Shown here: piece by piece, positions 50,069 through 59,411 of the stretch
How positions within the stretch are numbered: the stretch's first letter is position 1
Layout of the letters: each line of letters starts with the position of its first letter
Assembly (NCBI RefSeq): GCF_018130145.1
Contig: NZ_JAFCMB010000022.1
Span: 1-64,000, forward strand
Direction of reading: 5' to 3'
DNA: 64,000 nucleotides
DNA from: Bradyrhizobium sp. AUGA SZCCT0176
GTDB lineage: Bacteria; Pseudomonadota; Alphaproteobacteria; Rhizobiales; Xanthobacteraceae
Notes under the pieces: generated by a model
Told to the model about the DNA's origin: nothing
Database searches by the model: none
The model's input: the letters and a program-made list of their open reading frames with translations, nothing else
Program-made: the position numbers and the translations under genes

Positions 50069-53000
50069 ATGGCGGCAACAGGGGCCGAAAAGTCACAAAA
50101 TTCGGCTGAAAACAGCGCCCTCGCCGTGCGTCTTGCTCGCGAGATTACCGGCGACGTCTTCTTTGACGCGTTCAACCGCGGCCGCTACGCGACCGACGCA
50201 TCGTTCTACCAGATGATGCCCCTTGGCGTCGTGGTCCCCCGGACCATGGACGAGGCGTTGCGGAGCCTGGCCATCGCAAAGGATGCCGGCCGAATCGTCA
50301 CCCCGCGCGGCGGCGGCACCTCGCAATGCGGCCAGACCGTCAATGAGGGGATCGTCGTCGACTTTTCCAAACATCTGAACCGTGTCCTCTCGCTCGATGT
50401 CGAAAATCGCACCTGCGTTGTCGAACCCGGCATCGTGCTCGACGACCTCAACCGCCAACTCAAGAAGCACGGGCTGTGGTTTCCGGTCGACGTCTCGACG
50501 GCGTCGCGCGCCACCATCGGCGGCATGGCCGGCAATAATTCCTGCGGCGGACGCTCGCTCCGCTACGGCACCATGCGCGACAATACGCTGTCGATGGATG
50601 CGGCCCTGGCCGACGGCACGCTGCTGCATTTTGGCGAGGTGCCGCGCGATCTCGCGCGCGTGAATTCACCAGATAGCGGGCTCGCGCTGTTTCGCGACAT
50701 GCTCGATCTCGCCAAGCGCGAGGCAGCCGAGATCGCCGAAAGATTTCCGCAAGTGCAGCGCCGCGTCGGCGGTTACAATCTCGACGCGCTGGTACCGCGC
50801 AACGCGGCGAACAACATGGCGCACCTGCTGGTAGGCTCCGAAGGCACGCTGGCCTTCACCACGCAGGTCGAGCTCAAGCTATGGCCGATCATCCGCAACA
50901 AGGTGCTGGGCGTCTGTCATTTCGGCAACTTCTATGAGGCGATGGACGCGGCCCAGCATCTGGTAAAACTCCGCCCGATTGCAGTCGAACTGGTCGATCG
51001 CACCATGATCGCGCTGGGCCGCGAGATCGCGATGTTCCAGCCAATCATCAGCACCGCCGTACGCGGCAACCCCGATGCGGTGCTGATCGTGGAATTCGCC
51101 GAGGAAGATCAGGCTGAAAACCACCGCCGCCTGAAGCAGCTCGGCGAGCTGATGGCCGATCTCGGCTTCGGTTGGGACAAGCCGCAGCGCAAATGGGGCG
51201 GCGTGGTCGAAGTCACAGAACCCGCGCTGCAGACCGGCATCGCCGACTTCCGCGCCGCGGGCCTCAATGTCATGATGTCGATGAAGCAGGAGGGCAAGCC
51301 GGTCTCCTTTGTCGAGGACTGCGCGGTGCCGCTGCCGCATCTTGCCGACTATACCGAACGCCTCAACGGCATTTTTGAAAAGCACGGCACCCGCGGCACC
51401 ATGTATGCGCACGCCTCCGAAGGCTGCCTTCATGTGCGTCCTGTGCTCAATCTGAAGCTGGAGAAGGATGTCAAGGCGATGCGCGCCATCGCCGAAGAGA
51501 CCTTCGAGATGGTGCGCGAATACAAGGGCTCGCACTCCGGCGAGCACGGTGACGGCCTGGTCCGCTCCGAATTCCATGAAGCGATGTTCGGTTCGCGCAT
51601 CGTTGCCGATTTCAGGGAGGTCAAGCATCGCTTCGACCCGGACAATGTCCTCAATCCCGGCAAGATCGTCGATCCGCCCAAAATGGACGACCGCTCGCTG
51701 TTTCGCTATCCGCCCGATTATCGTATCGGCGAACTGAAAACGGCGCTTGATTGGTCGGCTTATCCCGGCGCCGGCGGCGGCTTCCAGGGGGCCGTCGAGA
51801 TGTGCAACAACAACGGCGCCTGCCGGAAGCTCGAAGGCGGCGTGATGTGTCCGTCCTACCGTGCGACCCGCAACGAGAAGGACGTCACCCGCGGCCGCGC
51901 CAATACGCTGCGACTGGCGATCTCCGGTCAACTCGGACCGAACGCGCTGGCTTCCGACGAGATGATGGACACGCTGAAACTCTGCGTCTCCTGCAAGGCC
52001 TGCCGCCACGAGTGCCCGACCGGCGTGGACATGGCCAAGATGAAGATCGAGGTGCTGGCGGCACGCGCGGCAACGCATGGGCTTTCACTGCGCGATCGGC
52101 TGGTGGGGTACCTGCCTCGCTATGCCGGCCTCGCGGCCCGCTTCGCTCCGCTCGCCAATTGGCGCAATGGCAGCCCGTTGCTGCGCAAGCTGTTGGAAAA
52201 ATTCGCCGGCATCAGTGCGCAACGCGCCCTGCCCGCATTCCGCCGCGATGTGTTCCGAACCGATGCCGAGGCCTTCGGGCCGGAGAGTGGCCGCGAAGTC
52301 GTGCTGTTCGCCGATACGTTCAACCGTGCCTATGAGCGGGAAAATCTCGATGCCGCGCTGCGCGTGCTGGTCGAAGGCGGATACCGCGTCCACATTCCAA
52401 AACCGGCAGACCACGCGCGGCCGCTGTGCTGCGGGCGTACGTTCCTCTCTGCTGGTCTGGTTGATCAAGCGCGAGCCGAATTGGACCGGCTGGTGGCAAC
52501 CTATGCGCCGTTCGCCGCGCGCGGCGTTCCAATCGTCGGACTGGAGCCGAGTTGTCTTCTGACGCTGCGCGATGAGCTGCTTTCCTTGCGCTCCGATAAC
52601 GACGCCAAGAGCATTGGCACGCATGCGCTGCTGTTCGAGGAATTCCTGGTTCGCGAGGCGGAGGCCGGCCGTCTGCGGCTGCCGCTTGGTTCGATGCCTG
52701 CCAAGGCGCTGGTTCACGGCCACTGCCATCAGAAATCATTTGGTGCGTTCAAGCCGGTCGAAAAAGCGCTTCGCCTCGTGCCCGACCTGAACGTCGAGAT
52801 CATCGAGTCCAGTTGCTGCGGCATGGCCGGCGCCTTCGGCTATGGTGCCGACACCTATGAGGCTTCGATGCAAATGGCCGAACTCTCACTGCTGCCGGCC
52901 GTCCGCGGCGCCGACCAAGCCACACTGATCGTTGCCGATGGCACCTCGTGCCGGCATCAGATCAAGGATGGCAGCGGGCGATCCGCCCTTCACGTCGCAC

Positions 53001-53080
53001 GCGTTCTGGCGATGAGCCTCGACCGCGCAAAGTCCAATTCACCTCTCTCCTCACATGCAAAGGAACCGATCCATGGCTGA
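50069..53080 (+). CDS. Fused FAD-linked 2-hydroxyacid dehydrogenase with Fe-S/CCG domain (GlcD-GlcF / YdiJ-like)
   Basis: A 1003-residue fusion. An FAD-binding PCMH domain (about 50-280; PRGGGTSQCGQTVNEGIVVD) and FAD-oxidase C domain (to about 540) are followed by a two-cluster ferredoxin region. There the cysteines are near 577-595 (MCNNNGACRK, MCPSYR) and 638-648 (CVSCKACRHECP). Two CCG repeats lie near 787 (LCCGRTFLS) and 914 (SSCCGMAGAFGY). It corresponds to glycolate oxidase GlcD plus GlcF in one chain; YdiJ-type D-2-hydroxyglutarate or D-lactate dehydrogenases share the layout. The ATG at 50069 follows AAGG; an ATG at 49988 is possible. Confidence 0.9.
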   Translation: MAATGAEKSQNSAENSALAVRLAREITGDVFFDAFNRGRYATDASFYQMMPLGVVVPRTMDEALRSLAIAKDAGRIVTPRGGGTSQCGQTVNEGIVVDFSKHLNRVLSLDVENRTCVVEPGIVLDDLNRQLKKHGLWFPVDVSTASRATIGGMAGNNSCGGRSLRYGTMRDNTLSMDAALADGTLLHFGEVPRDLARVNSPDSGLALFRDMLDLAKREAAEIAERFPQVQRRVGGYNLDALVPRNAANNMAHLLVGSEGTLAFTTQVELKLWPIIRNKVLGVCHFGNFYEAMDAAQHLVKLRPIAVELVDRTMIALGREIAMFQPIISTAVRGNPDAVLIVEFAEEDQAENHRRLKQLGELMADLGFGWDKPQRKWGGVVEVTEPALQTGIADFRAAGLNVMMSMKQEGKPVSFVEDCAVPLPHLADYTERLNGIFEKHGTRGTMYAHASEGCLHVRPVLNLKLEKDVKAMRAIAEETFEMVREYKGSHSGEHGDGLVRSEFHEAMFGSRIVADFREVKHRFDPDNVLNPGKIVDPPKMDDRSLFRYPPDYRIGELKTALDWSAYPGAGGGFQGAVEMCNNNGACRKLEGGVMCPSYRATRNEKDVTRGRANTLRLAISGQLGPNALASDEMMDTLKLCVSCKACRHECPTGVDMAKMKIEVLAARAATHGLSLRDRLVGYLPRYAGLAARFAPLANWRNGSPLLRKLLEKFAGISAQRALPAFRRDVFRTDAEAFGPESGREVVLFADTFNRAYERENLDAALRVLVEGGYRVHIPKPADHARPLCCGRTFLSAGLVDQARAELDRLVATYAPFAARGVPIVGLEPSCLLTLRDELLSLRSDNDAKSIGTHALLFEEFLVREAEAGRLRLPLGSMPAKALVHGHCHQKSFGAFKPVEKALRLVPDLNVEIIESSCCGMAGAFGYGADTYEASMQMAELSLLPAVRGADQATLIVADGTSCRHQIKDGSGRSALHVARVLAMSLDRAKSNSPLSSHAKEPIHG

Positions 53081-53501
53081 ACTCACGCTCGACGTCGCCC
53101 GTAAAATTCTAGATGCCGCGCTTGCCAAGGGCGTCGAGAAAAAACTGAAGCCGCTGGTCATCACCATTCTCGATGCACGCGGCTGCGTCAAAGTCACCGC
53201 GGCGCAGGACGGCACCAGCCTGATGCGGGCCGAAATCGCACACGGCAAGGCCTATGGCGCGCTGGCGCTGGGCATGGGCTCACGCGCGCTGTTCCAGCGG
53301 GCGCAGGAGCAGGCCTATTTCGTCAGCGCGATAAACACGATGGCGCAAGGCCGCCTTGTTCCGGTGCCCGGCGGGGTGCTGATCCAGGACGGCGGCGTTT
53401 TGCTCGGCGCTGTCGGTGTCAGCGGCGACACCTCGGACAATGATGAAGTCTGCGCCGTCGCGGGCATCGAGGCCGCTGGGCTTAAGGCCAACGCCGGATA
53501 A
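53073..53501 (+). CDS. glcG: GlcG/HbpS family protein
   Basis: A 142-residue GlcG-like protein. Typical features are LTLDVARKILDAALAKG at the start, PLVITILDARGCVKVTAAQDG, the RAEIAHGKAYGALALGMGSR helix, and the GGVLIQDGGVLLGAVGVSGDT loop near the end. The family accompanies glycolate oxidase genes and includes heme-binding members, but its reaction is unproven. The ATG at 53073 is preferred for its AAAGGA site; it overlaps the dehydrogenase stop by 8 nt. An ATG at 53055 is possible. Confidence 0.88.
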   Translation: MAELTLDVARKILDAALAKGVEKKLKPLVITILDARGCVKVTAAQDGTSLMRAEIAHGKAYGALALGMGSRALFQRAQEQAYFVSAINTMAQGRLVPVPGGVLIQDGGVLLGAVGVSGDTSDNDEVCAVAGIEAAGLKANAG

Positions 53502-53685
53502 GTGCAGGCCGTCACAGGCCGAACACCATCCGAACGAGGCGTTCAGGAAGCGGCTTCTCAAAGCGCGCTCGATATTTGTTGCCGAAGCGCAACATGCCTG
53601 AAGCGATTGTCAAAACCCGCCCTGGCCGCATTGATCGGAGTTCCGACTCCGATACCATCGACTCATAATTAAGCAATTTCCTACG

Positions 53686-55599
53686 ATGGGTTTGGGGGCT
53701 GACGTGCTGGGAATGGGGAATGCACGCCGCTCCAAGCGGCGGCTTGGGAGTTCGAATGCCGCTTGGGCGCTGACGCTCGGGTTATGCGCGAGCCTTTTGG
53801 CGCCGGCAGCCGCGTTCGCTTCAGCTGGATGTGATGCCGTAAACGGTGGCACGCTCAATTTTACGAAAACGGTGGGCGGCACCGTCAATAGTCCACCCGT
53901 CAATGCTGCTTTTTCAGCCGGCGAAAAGTTGACATTGACCGTTACTAATCCGGGCAATGCTGCTTCTCTCAATACGCCAAATTCGCTGGTCCTGAGGCTG
54001 GGCGCCGCGGCAGTGAACGGCAATTCGATTGCCAATGGAACGACGCTGAGCCTGACCGCGAACGGCACCGAAGTATTCGCACAATCGGGGGTCGGCGAGA
54101 CCGCCGCCGCCAGCATAACCATTGCCGTCGTCTGCCAGGCCGTAGCGGCTGCAACAACGACGACGGTGACCTCATCGCTCAATCCATCCGCCGTCGGCCA
54201 ATCCGTCACCTTCACCGCTACCGTCAGTGGTACCGGCGGCACACCGACGGGAACGGTGAACTTTCTCGACGGCGGCGCCGTGATCGGTAACGGCGCACTC
54301 GCAGGAGGCGTCGCAACTTTCACGACCGCAAACCTTACGCAGGGAAACCACAGCATCACCGCCGCCTACGCTGGTGCAGGAAGCTTTACCGCGAGTACGT
54401 CGGCGGCTTTGACTCAGGCGGTCGGCGGCACGGCTGACAGCGCCAAGTTACAGGCGCTGCAAGCGATGGCCACCAAGGTTGTCGCGCAGAATTCCGGTTC
54501 GGCGATATCGGGCGCGGTCGACAGCGCCATATCAGAGGGCTTTGGCGGCGGCGGTCCGCCCGCCACTGTCAGTGGCGGAGGCGTTCGCTTCAATTTCGCG
54601 GCTGACCCGGACGGAAAGCCGGATACCATCGCGCATGCTGCGGATCCATTCAGCAGCGCCGGCGGCTCGTTCGGAACGGCGCGCAGCTTTGCACCGGAAC
54701 AACGGGATCGCGTGAACGATGCCTTCGGCGCGCTGGCCTATGCCGGCGGTTATGCCAAGGCACCACCGCGTCGGGTCGAACAGCGGGATTGGTATGGCTG
54801 GGCCGAAGTCCGTGGCGCCCACCTGGATCGCTGGGGGACCGGTGGATTGGGCGTGGTGACCGGTGCCTCGTTGCTCTCAGGCGATCAAGTCAACCTGCTG
54901 GCAGGGGTTACCCGCAAGCTGACGCCGAATTTCCTGATCGGCGTGCTCGGCGGCTACGAGACCTTCGATTATCGATCCGACGCGCTGCAGGGACGGTTGA
55001 AAGGCGATGGTTGGACGGTTGGTTCGTACCTGGGATGGATGCTTGCGCCGAACATTCGCTTCGATGCAGCGTTCGCCTATTCCGGCATCGGCTATGACGG
55101 CAGCGCGGGCACTGCCTCCGGTCAATTTGGCGGACAACGTTGGCTGCTCTCCAGTGGACTAACTGGCACTTACCAAAGTTGGGGCCTGCAGATCGAGCCC
55201 TCCGCGCGGATCTATGCGTTGTGGGAGCACGAGAATGCCTACAGAGATACGCTTGGTATCCTGCTGAGTGATCGCAACTTCGCAGTCGGCCGCGCCAGTG
55301 GAGGCGTGAAGCTGTCCTATCCCGTGGCCTGGATATCGACAGCCACGCTGGTCCCTTATGTAGGGGTCTACAGCGATTACTATTTCAATTCGGACAATGT
55401 GACACTGGTTGCGGCTGTCCCCGCAATTCCTGTCATCAATGTGTTCGATGGCTGGTCGGCCCGCGCAATCGGCGGGTTAGCTGCAAAGTTCAACAACGGA
55501 GCACAGGTTGCGATCGGCGGTGAGCGTAGCGGCATCGGAGGCAGTTTCGGCCTCTGGACCTATCGCGCACGCGCCTCCGTATCGTTCGGAGCGCAATAA
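53686..55599 (+). CDS. Autotransporter with Ig-like repeat passenger
   Basis: A 637-residue surface protein. A long signal peptide (about residues 1-46, with a WALTLGLCASLLAPAAAFA core) is followed by a Ser/Thr/Asn/Ala-rich passenger. Residues about 155-245 form a bacterial Ig-like domain (SSLNPSAVGQSVTFTATVSG ... GNHSITAAYAGAGSF) of the type found in adhesins. A helical linker leads to a C-terminal beta-barrel of about 270 residues from DWYGWAEVRGAHL to SVSFGAQ. The passenger is short for an autotransporter. The first Met (53686) or the one at residue 10 may start it. Confidence 0.88.
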   Translation: MGLGADVLGMGNARRSKRRLGSSNAAWALTLGLCASLLAPAAAFASAGCDAVNGGTLNFTKTVGGTVNSPPVNAAFSAGEKLTLTVTNPGNAASLNTPNSLVLRLGAAAVNGNSIANGTTLSLTANGTEVFAQSGVGETAAASITIAVVCQAVAAATTTTVTSSLNPSAVGQSVTFTATVSGTGGTPTGTVNFLDGGAVIGNGALAGGVATFTTANLTQGNHSITAAYAGAGSFTASTSAALTQAVGGTADSAKLQALQAMATKVVAQNSGSAISGAVDSAISEGFGGGGPPATVSGGGVRFNFAADPDGKPDTIAHAADPFSSAGGSFGTARSFAPEQRDRVNDAFGALAYAGGYAKAPPRRVEQRDWYGWAEVRGAHLDRWGTGGLGVVTGASLLSGDQVNLLAGVTRKLTPNFLIGVLGGYETFDYRSDALQGRLKGDGWTVGSYLGWMLAPNIRFDAAFAYSGIGYDGSAGTASGQFGGQRWLLSSGLTGTYQSWGLQIEPSARIYALWEHENAYRDTLGILLSDRNFAVGRASGGVKLSYPVAWISTATLVPYVGVYSDYYFNSDNVTLVAAVPAIPVINVFDGWSARAIGGLAAKFNNGAQVAIGGERSGIGGSFGLWTYRARASVSFGAQ

Positions 55600-55615
55600 C
55601 GCTGACCGATACACA

Positions 55616-55638
55616 CTGCACGATCAGCGGTCGTGCAG
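55616..55638. terminator. Hairpin between convergent genes (possible terminator)
   Basis: CTGCACGA (55616-55623) and TCGTGCAG (55631-55638) are perfect 8-bp inverted arms with a 7-nt loop. They sit midway between the autotransporter stop and the stop of the convergent hydratase-family gene. No T-tract follows on either strand, so intrinsic termination is uncertain. Confidence 0.4.
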
Positions 55639-55651
55639 ATAACCGAGAAGC

Positions 55652-56434
55652 TCACCGCCCCGGCCATGACGGTTTGCGCTTCTCGCCAAACGCCTTGAGG
55701 CCTTCCTTGGCGTCTTCCGTCATGGCCAGCAAGGCAATCTGGCTTTCGGTGTAGGCGATGCTTTCGTCGAACGACATCGAGGCGATGGCGCGCATGGCAT
55801 ATTTGCCGCGCCGGATCGCTGTCGGCGATTTGTCGACGATACGGCTGATCAGCCATTCGACCTTGGTGTCGAGCTCGGCTGGCGGCACCACGTAATTCAG
55901 CAGCCCGGCGGCCTGAGCCGCCTTCGCATCGAACGGCTCGCCCGTCAGCGCCCATTCATTGACGAGGCGCGGTGGCGCCATCGATTGCAACAGGCTCATC
56001 ACCTGCATCGGAAATACGCCGACCTTTACTTCGGGCAGCCCGAAAATCACGTGATCGGCGGCCACCGCCATATCCGTCATGCACAACAAGCCCATGCCGC
56101 CGGCCATGCAGACGCCTCCTACCCGTGCGATCGCAGGCTTGGTGGCATTCTGCGACAGCCGCAACAGATCGGCGTAGTCGACATTCGGCTTGGAAAAATC
56201 CATCGAGAAGGCAGCGCCGCTGTTCTGCAGGTCGGCGCCGGCGCAAAACGCCTTGTCACCCGCCCCCGTCAGCACGATGACGCGCACTTCCTTGTCGTCA
56301 TGGGCGTCGCGATACCCCCTGGCGATGCCGGCGACGACGTCGGCATTAATGGCGTTGCGCTTGTCCGGCCGGTTGATGGTAATCCAGAACGCCTGTCCGC
56401 GCTTCTCGCGTATTACGCTGCTGTTGTCGGTCAT
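55652..56434 (-). CDS. Enoyl-CoA hydratase/isomerase family protein
   Basis: A 260-residue crotonase-fold protein. The first oxyanion segment is FCAGADLQNSG and the second VGGVCMAGGMGLLCMTDMAVA. The first catalytic Glu of classical hydratases is replaced (GGMGLL), but the second is kept (LPEVKVGVFPMQ). One-Glu members are often isomerases or hydrolases, so the reaction is open. It starts 71 nt downstream of the molybdopterin oxidoreductase stop on the same strand. Confidence 0.9.
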   Translation of the reverse strand: MTDNSSVIREKRGQAFWITINRPDKRNAINADVVAGIARGYRDAHDDKEVRVIVLTGAGDKAFCAGADLQNSGAAFSMDFSKPNVDYADLLRLSQNATKPAIARVGGVCMAGGMGLLCMTDMAVAADHVIFGLPEVKVGVFPMQVMSLLQSMAPPRLVNEWALTGEPFDAKAAQAAGLLNYVVPPAELDTKVEWLISRIVDKSPTAIRRGKYAMRAIASMSFDESIAYTESQIALLAMTEDAKEGLKAFGEKRKPSWPGR

Positions 56435-56505
56435 TGTTCCGCTCGCCCGTTTGCCATGGATTGGCGAACATTTGCGGCAGGATGACGCCGGACTGCAAGC
56501 AGGAT

Positions 56506-58599
56506 TTACGCCGAGGGCGTCGCCTTCTTCACCCAGACCTTGTTGTCATGGAACGCCGCACCGCCCACGGGGGCGACCGCCTCGGCTCCGGTCAGCATGT
56601 TGATACCGCGACCGCCGATATGGGCCTTGTTCGGCTGAATGGATTCCGCGATCAATACGCCGCGTCGCAGCCCGTCGAACAGCTTAACCGTCAAATTCGT
56701 CTCGCCTCTCACGTTGCCGAGTGTGACGACATCCCCATCGGAGAGCCCGAGCGTAGCGGCATCATCGGGGTGCATCATCACCGAGGGCTTGCCCTCGCGC
56801 GCGATCGACGAAGGCGTTTCGTTGAAGCTGGTGTTGAGGAAGCTGCGCGCGGGACTGGTGGCGAGCCGGAACGGATGCGCCTCATCCGCCTCCTCGATGA
56901 TGGTCCAATGGTCTGGCAACGACGGCATCTGTGCCCAGGGGCCCAAGGCGTTGCCGAAGGGCGGGTTCGCCCAGTCGGCCTTGAAGTGGAACTTCTTGTC
57001 CGCATGCGCAAAACCGTCGAGGTAATGCGAGGTACGAAAATCCGGCTGGAGGTCGCGCCAAAGATCCGCCTCCAGGGCCGCGATATCGCCATGACCGCTC
57101 TTCTTCAGCGTCGCGTCGATCAATTCGCGCGGCGACATCGTAAAGCCGGGATGCACGGCGTTAAGCCGACGGCCGAGGCCCTGCAACACCTCGTGGTTCG
57201 AACGGCACTCGCCGGGCGGATCGATCAGCCTGGCGCCGACCGAGATATGCTGATGTCCGCCACCGTAATAGAGGTCGTCGTGCTCCATGAACATGGTCGC
57301 CGGCAGCACGATGTCGGCCATGACAGCCGTCTCGGTCATGAACTGCTCATGCACCACCATGAACAAGTCTTCGCGCGCAAAACCCTGGTGCACCAGCGCC
57401 TGCTCCGGCGCGACCGTCATCGGGTTGGTGTTCTGGATCAGCATCGCCTTGACCGGCGGCCCGCCCTTCAAGGCTTCTGCGTCGCCGGTCAGGATACGGC
57501 CGATCTGAGACTGGTCGAGCCAGCGGGTGCTGCGATCGAGCGCATCGTGGCCCTCGATGATCGATTCATCGAACTTCCAGATCGCAAAATTGTTGAAGAA
57601 CGCGCCACCGCCCTCGTGTTGCCAGGCGCCGGTTACCGCCGGAATACACAGCGCCGCATGCATCTGCGCCGCACCATTACGGCTGCGCGTGAAGCCATAG
57701 CCCAGACGGAAGAACGAACGCTGGGTCTGACCGACGAGGCGCGCGAATGCCTCGATCTCCTCGACCGGCACGCCCGAGATAGACGATGCCCATTCCGGCG
57801 TACGGCTCGCAAGGTGCGCTTCCAGTTCATTCGGGCAATCGGTGTAGCGATCCATATATTCGCGATCGGCGTAACCTTCCCGGAACAACACGTGCATGAC
57901 GCCGCAGGCGAACGCACCGTCAGTGCCAGGCTTAAGCAGGATCTTGATATCGGCCTGCTTCATGGTGTCGTTGTTGTAGACATCGATCGCAGCGATCTTG
58001 GCGCCGCGCTCCTTGCGGGCGCGCATCGCATGCGTCATCACGTTGACCTGGGTGTTCACGGGATTGGTGCCCCAGATCACGACAAGGTCGGACACGCCCA
58101 TCTCGCGCGGATCGACGCCGGCGATCTTGCCGGTGCCGATGGCAAATCCGATACGGGCGACGTTCGCGCAAATCGTCGAGTAGAAACGGGAATATTTCTT
58201 CACATTGGCAAGACGGTTGATGCCGTCGCGCATGACCAGGCCCATCGTGCCGGCGTAATAATACGGCCATACCGATTGAGCGCCGAATTCCTGCTCAGCC
58301 TGATCGAAACGCGCGGCGATTTCATCCAGGGCGTCGTCCCACGAGATCCGCGCAAACTGACCGGAACCCTTGGGTCCGGTGCGACGCATCGGGTGCAACA
58401 GCCTGTCGGGGTGATGAATGCGCTCGGCATAACGTGCGACCTTGGCGCAGACAACGCCGGCGGTGTAGGTCTGCTGCTTGGAGCCGCGCACCCGGCCGAT
58501 GCTGCGGCCGTCGATCACCTCGATGTCGAGCGCGCAGGCCGACGGGCAATCATGCGGACAGGTGGAGTGGCGGATGTCGACCTTGGCATGCTGGTTCAT
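56506..58599 (-). CDS. Molybdopterin oxidoreductase (DMSO reductase/formate dehydrogenase family)
   Basis: A 697-residue cytoplasmic enzyme with Mo/W-bis-MGD. The N-terminal cluster motif CPHDCPSAC (residues about 14-22) plus a fourth Cys about 30 residues later (GVVCAK) binds 4Fe-4S. The dinucleotide-binding LVVIWGTNPVNTQ and the C-terminal HPDDAATLGLSDGDVVTLGN (molydop-binding domain) are clear. No Tat signal precedes it. STICANVARIG may hold the metal-ligand Cys. The physiological substrate is unknown; single-subunit members of this type occur near acyl-CoA genes. It is separated from the cytochrome gene upstream by 172 nt. Confidence 0.92.
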   Translation of the reverse strand: MNQHAKVDIRHSTCPHDCPSACALDIEVIDGRSIGRVRGSKQQTYTAGVVCAKVARYAERIHHPDRLLHPMRRTGPKGSGQFARISWDDALDEIAARFDQAEQEFGAQSVWPYYYAGTMGLVMRDGINRLANVKKYSRFYSTICANVARIGFAIGTGKIAGVDPREMGVSDLVVIWGTNPVNTQVNVMTHAMRARKERGAKIAAIDVYNNDTMKQADIKILLKPGTDGAFACGVMHVLFREGYADREYMDRYTDCPNELEAHLASRTPEWASSISGVPVEEIEAFARLVGQTQRSFFRLGYGFTRSRNGAAQMHAALCIPAVTGAWQHEGGGAFFNNFAIWKFDESIIEGHDALDRSTRWLDQSQIGRILTGDAEALKGGPPVKAMLIQNTNPMTVAPEQALVHQGFAREDLFMVVHEQFMTETAVMADIVLPATMFMEHDDLYYGGGHQHISVGARLIDPPGECRSNHEVLQGLGRRLNAVHPGFTMSPRELIDATLKKSGHGDIAALEADLWRDLQPDFRTSHYLDGFAHADKKFHFKADWANPPFGNALGPWAQMPSLPDHWTIIEEADEAHPFRLATSPARSFLNTSFNETPSSIAREGKPSVMMHPDDAATLGLSDGDVVTLGNVRGETNLTVKLFDGLRRGVLIAESIQPNKAHIGGRGINMLTGAEAVAPVGGAAFHDNKVWVKKATPSA

Positions 58600-58771
58600 G
58601 GCTCGATAGGTAACATCAAAATCCGCCGTCGCCGAGTAGCTTTATCATCGGGCACACCGGCGAAAACGGAAGCCAAGCCATGCATTAAGCGTACGATCGG
58701 CTGCCCATTGGCGTAGATCGCCTGCCCATCAATCTAGCGCGCGCTACAATGCACGGTCTTTCGCGCAGGTG

Positions 58772-59389
58772 TTACTGCGCGGGACAGGCCGCGCCGGTTT
58801 TCACCCAGGCCTCGACCAGCGCGCCGGCCTGCTTTTGCGTACCGGGCGCGGGGCTGCGGCCAGCGCCCGGGGCCCAGGCCCAGCCGACGAGCGTATCTTC
58901 GCCGATGTGATGGATCAGATCCTCGGGCTTGCGACCGCCATTGCGCGCGGGATCCTTGAGCTGCGTGCAAATTTCGGCAACCGTCTTGCCCTCCCATGCC
59001 ATTTCGCGCGGCGCGAGATGCCATTCCGGGTGACCCGGCATGCGGCCGGGCTCAAAGTTCGCATTCTGATGGCAGATCGAGCAGCGCATCGCCGGAAGGC
59101 CGTGGCCATCGATGCCGCGCGCGACTGGTGGCTGATGCAGCCGGCTCTCATCGCCTTGCCGCGGACGGTCAGTCGCCGGGTGGCAGTTGGTGCAACGCGG
59201 ATGGGTGAGCACCTTGCCGAGTTCAGTGAACATCGCCGCCGATCGTGCGTCCGTATCGGCGATTGATGCAAAGCTCTCAGGGCTGGCAAGGTTCTGGGGC
59301 GCAGTTTCGGAAACCGCGTAGCCCCCAAGCATGCTCGTCGCCACGGTGAAGATAGAGACGACAAGCTTAAATCGCAGTTCCGATTTCAT
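58772..59389 (-). CDS. Diheme c-type cytochrome linked to the IorAB oxidoreductase
   Basis: A 205-residue periplasmic cytochrome. A signal peptide of about 28 residues (LVVSIFTVATSMLGGYAVSE) precedes two heme-binding motifs, CTNCH at 66-70 and CSICH at 103-107. Several Met and His residues after them could be axial ligands. The C-terminus (DTLVGWAWAPGAGRSPAPG then EAWVKTGAACPAQ) fits proteins often named isoquinoline 1-oxidoreductase cytochrome subunit. It lies 22 nt downstream of the 2Fe-2S subunit gene, so it likely takes electrons from the IorA/IorB pair to the respiratory chain. Confidence 0.88.
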   Translation of the reverse strand: MKSELRFKLVVSIFTVATSMLGGYAVSETAPQNLASPESFASIADTDARSAAMFTELGKVLTHPRCTNCHPATDRPRQGDESRLHQPPVARGIDGHGLPAMRCSICHQNANFEPGRMPGHPEWHLAPREMAWEGKTVAEICTQLKDPARNGGRKPEDLIHHIGEDTLVGWAWAPGAGRSPAPGTQKQAGALVEAWVKTGAACPAQ

Positions 59390-59411
59390 GTCGCTTGGTC
59401 CTCGCGCCCAG

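Noticed and set aside
56434..58716. A 760-codon plus-strand open frame (similar cases: 18-2177, 61142-63019, 42106-43146)
   Set aside because: Each lies antisense to a well-supported gene (molybdopterin oxidoreductase, livF and the MetE-like gene, iorB, tctA) and has no family resemblance.
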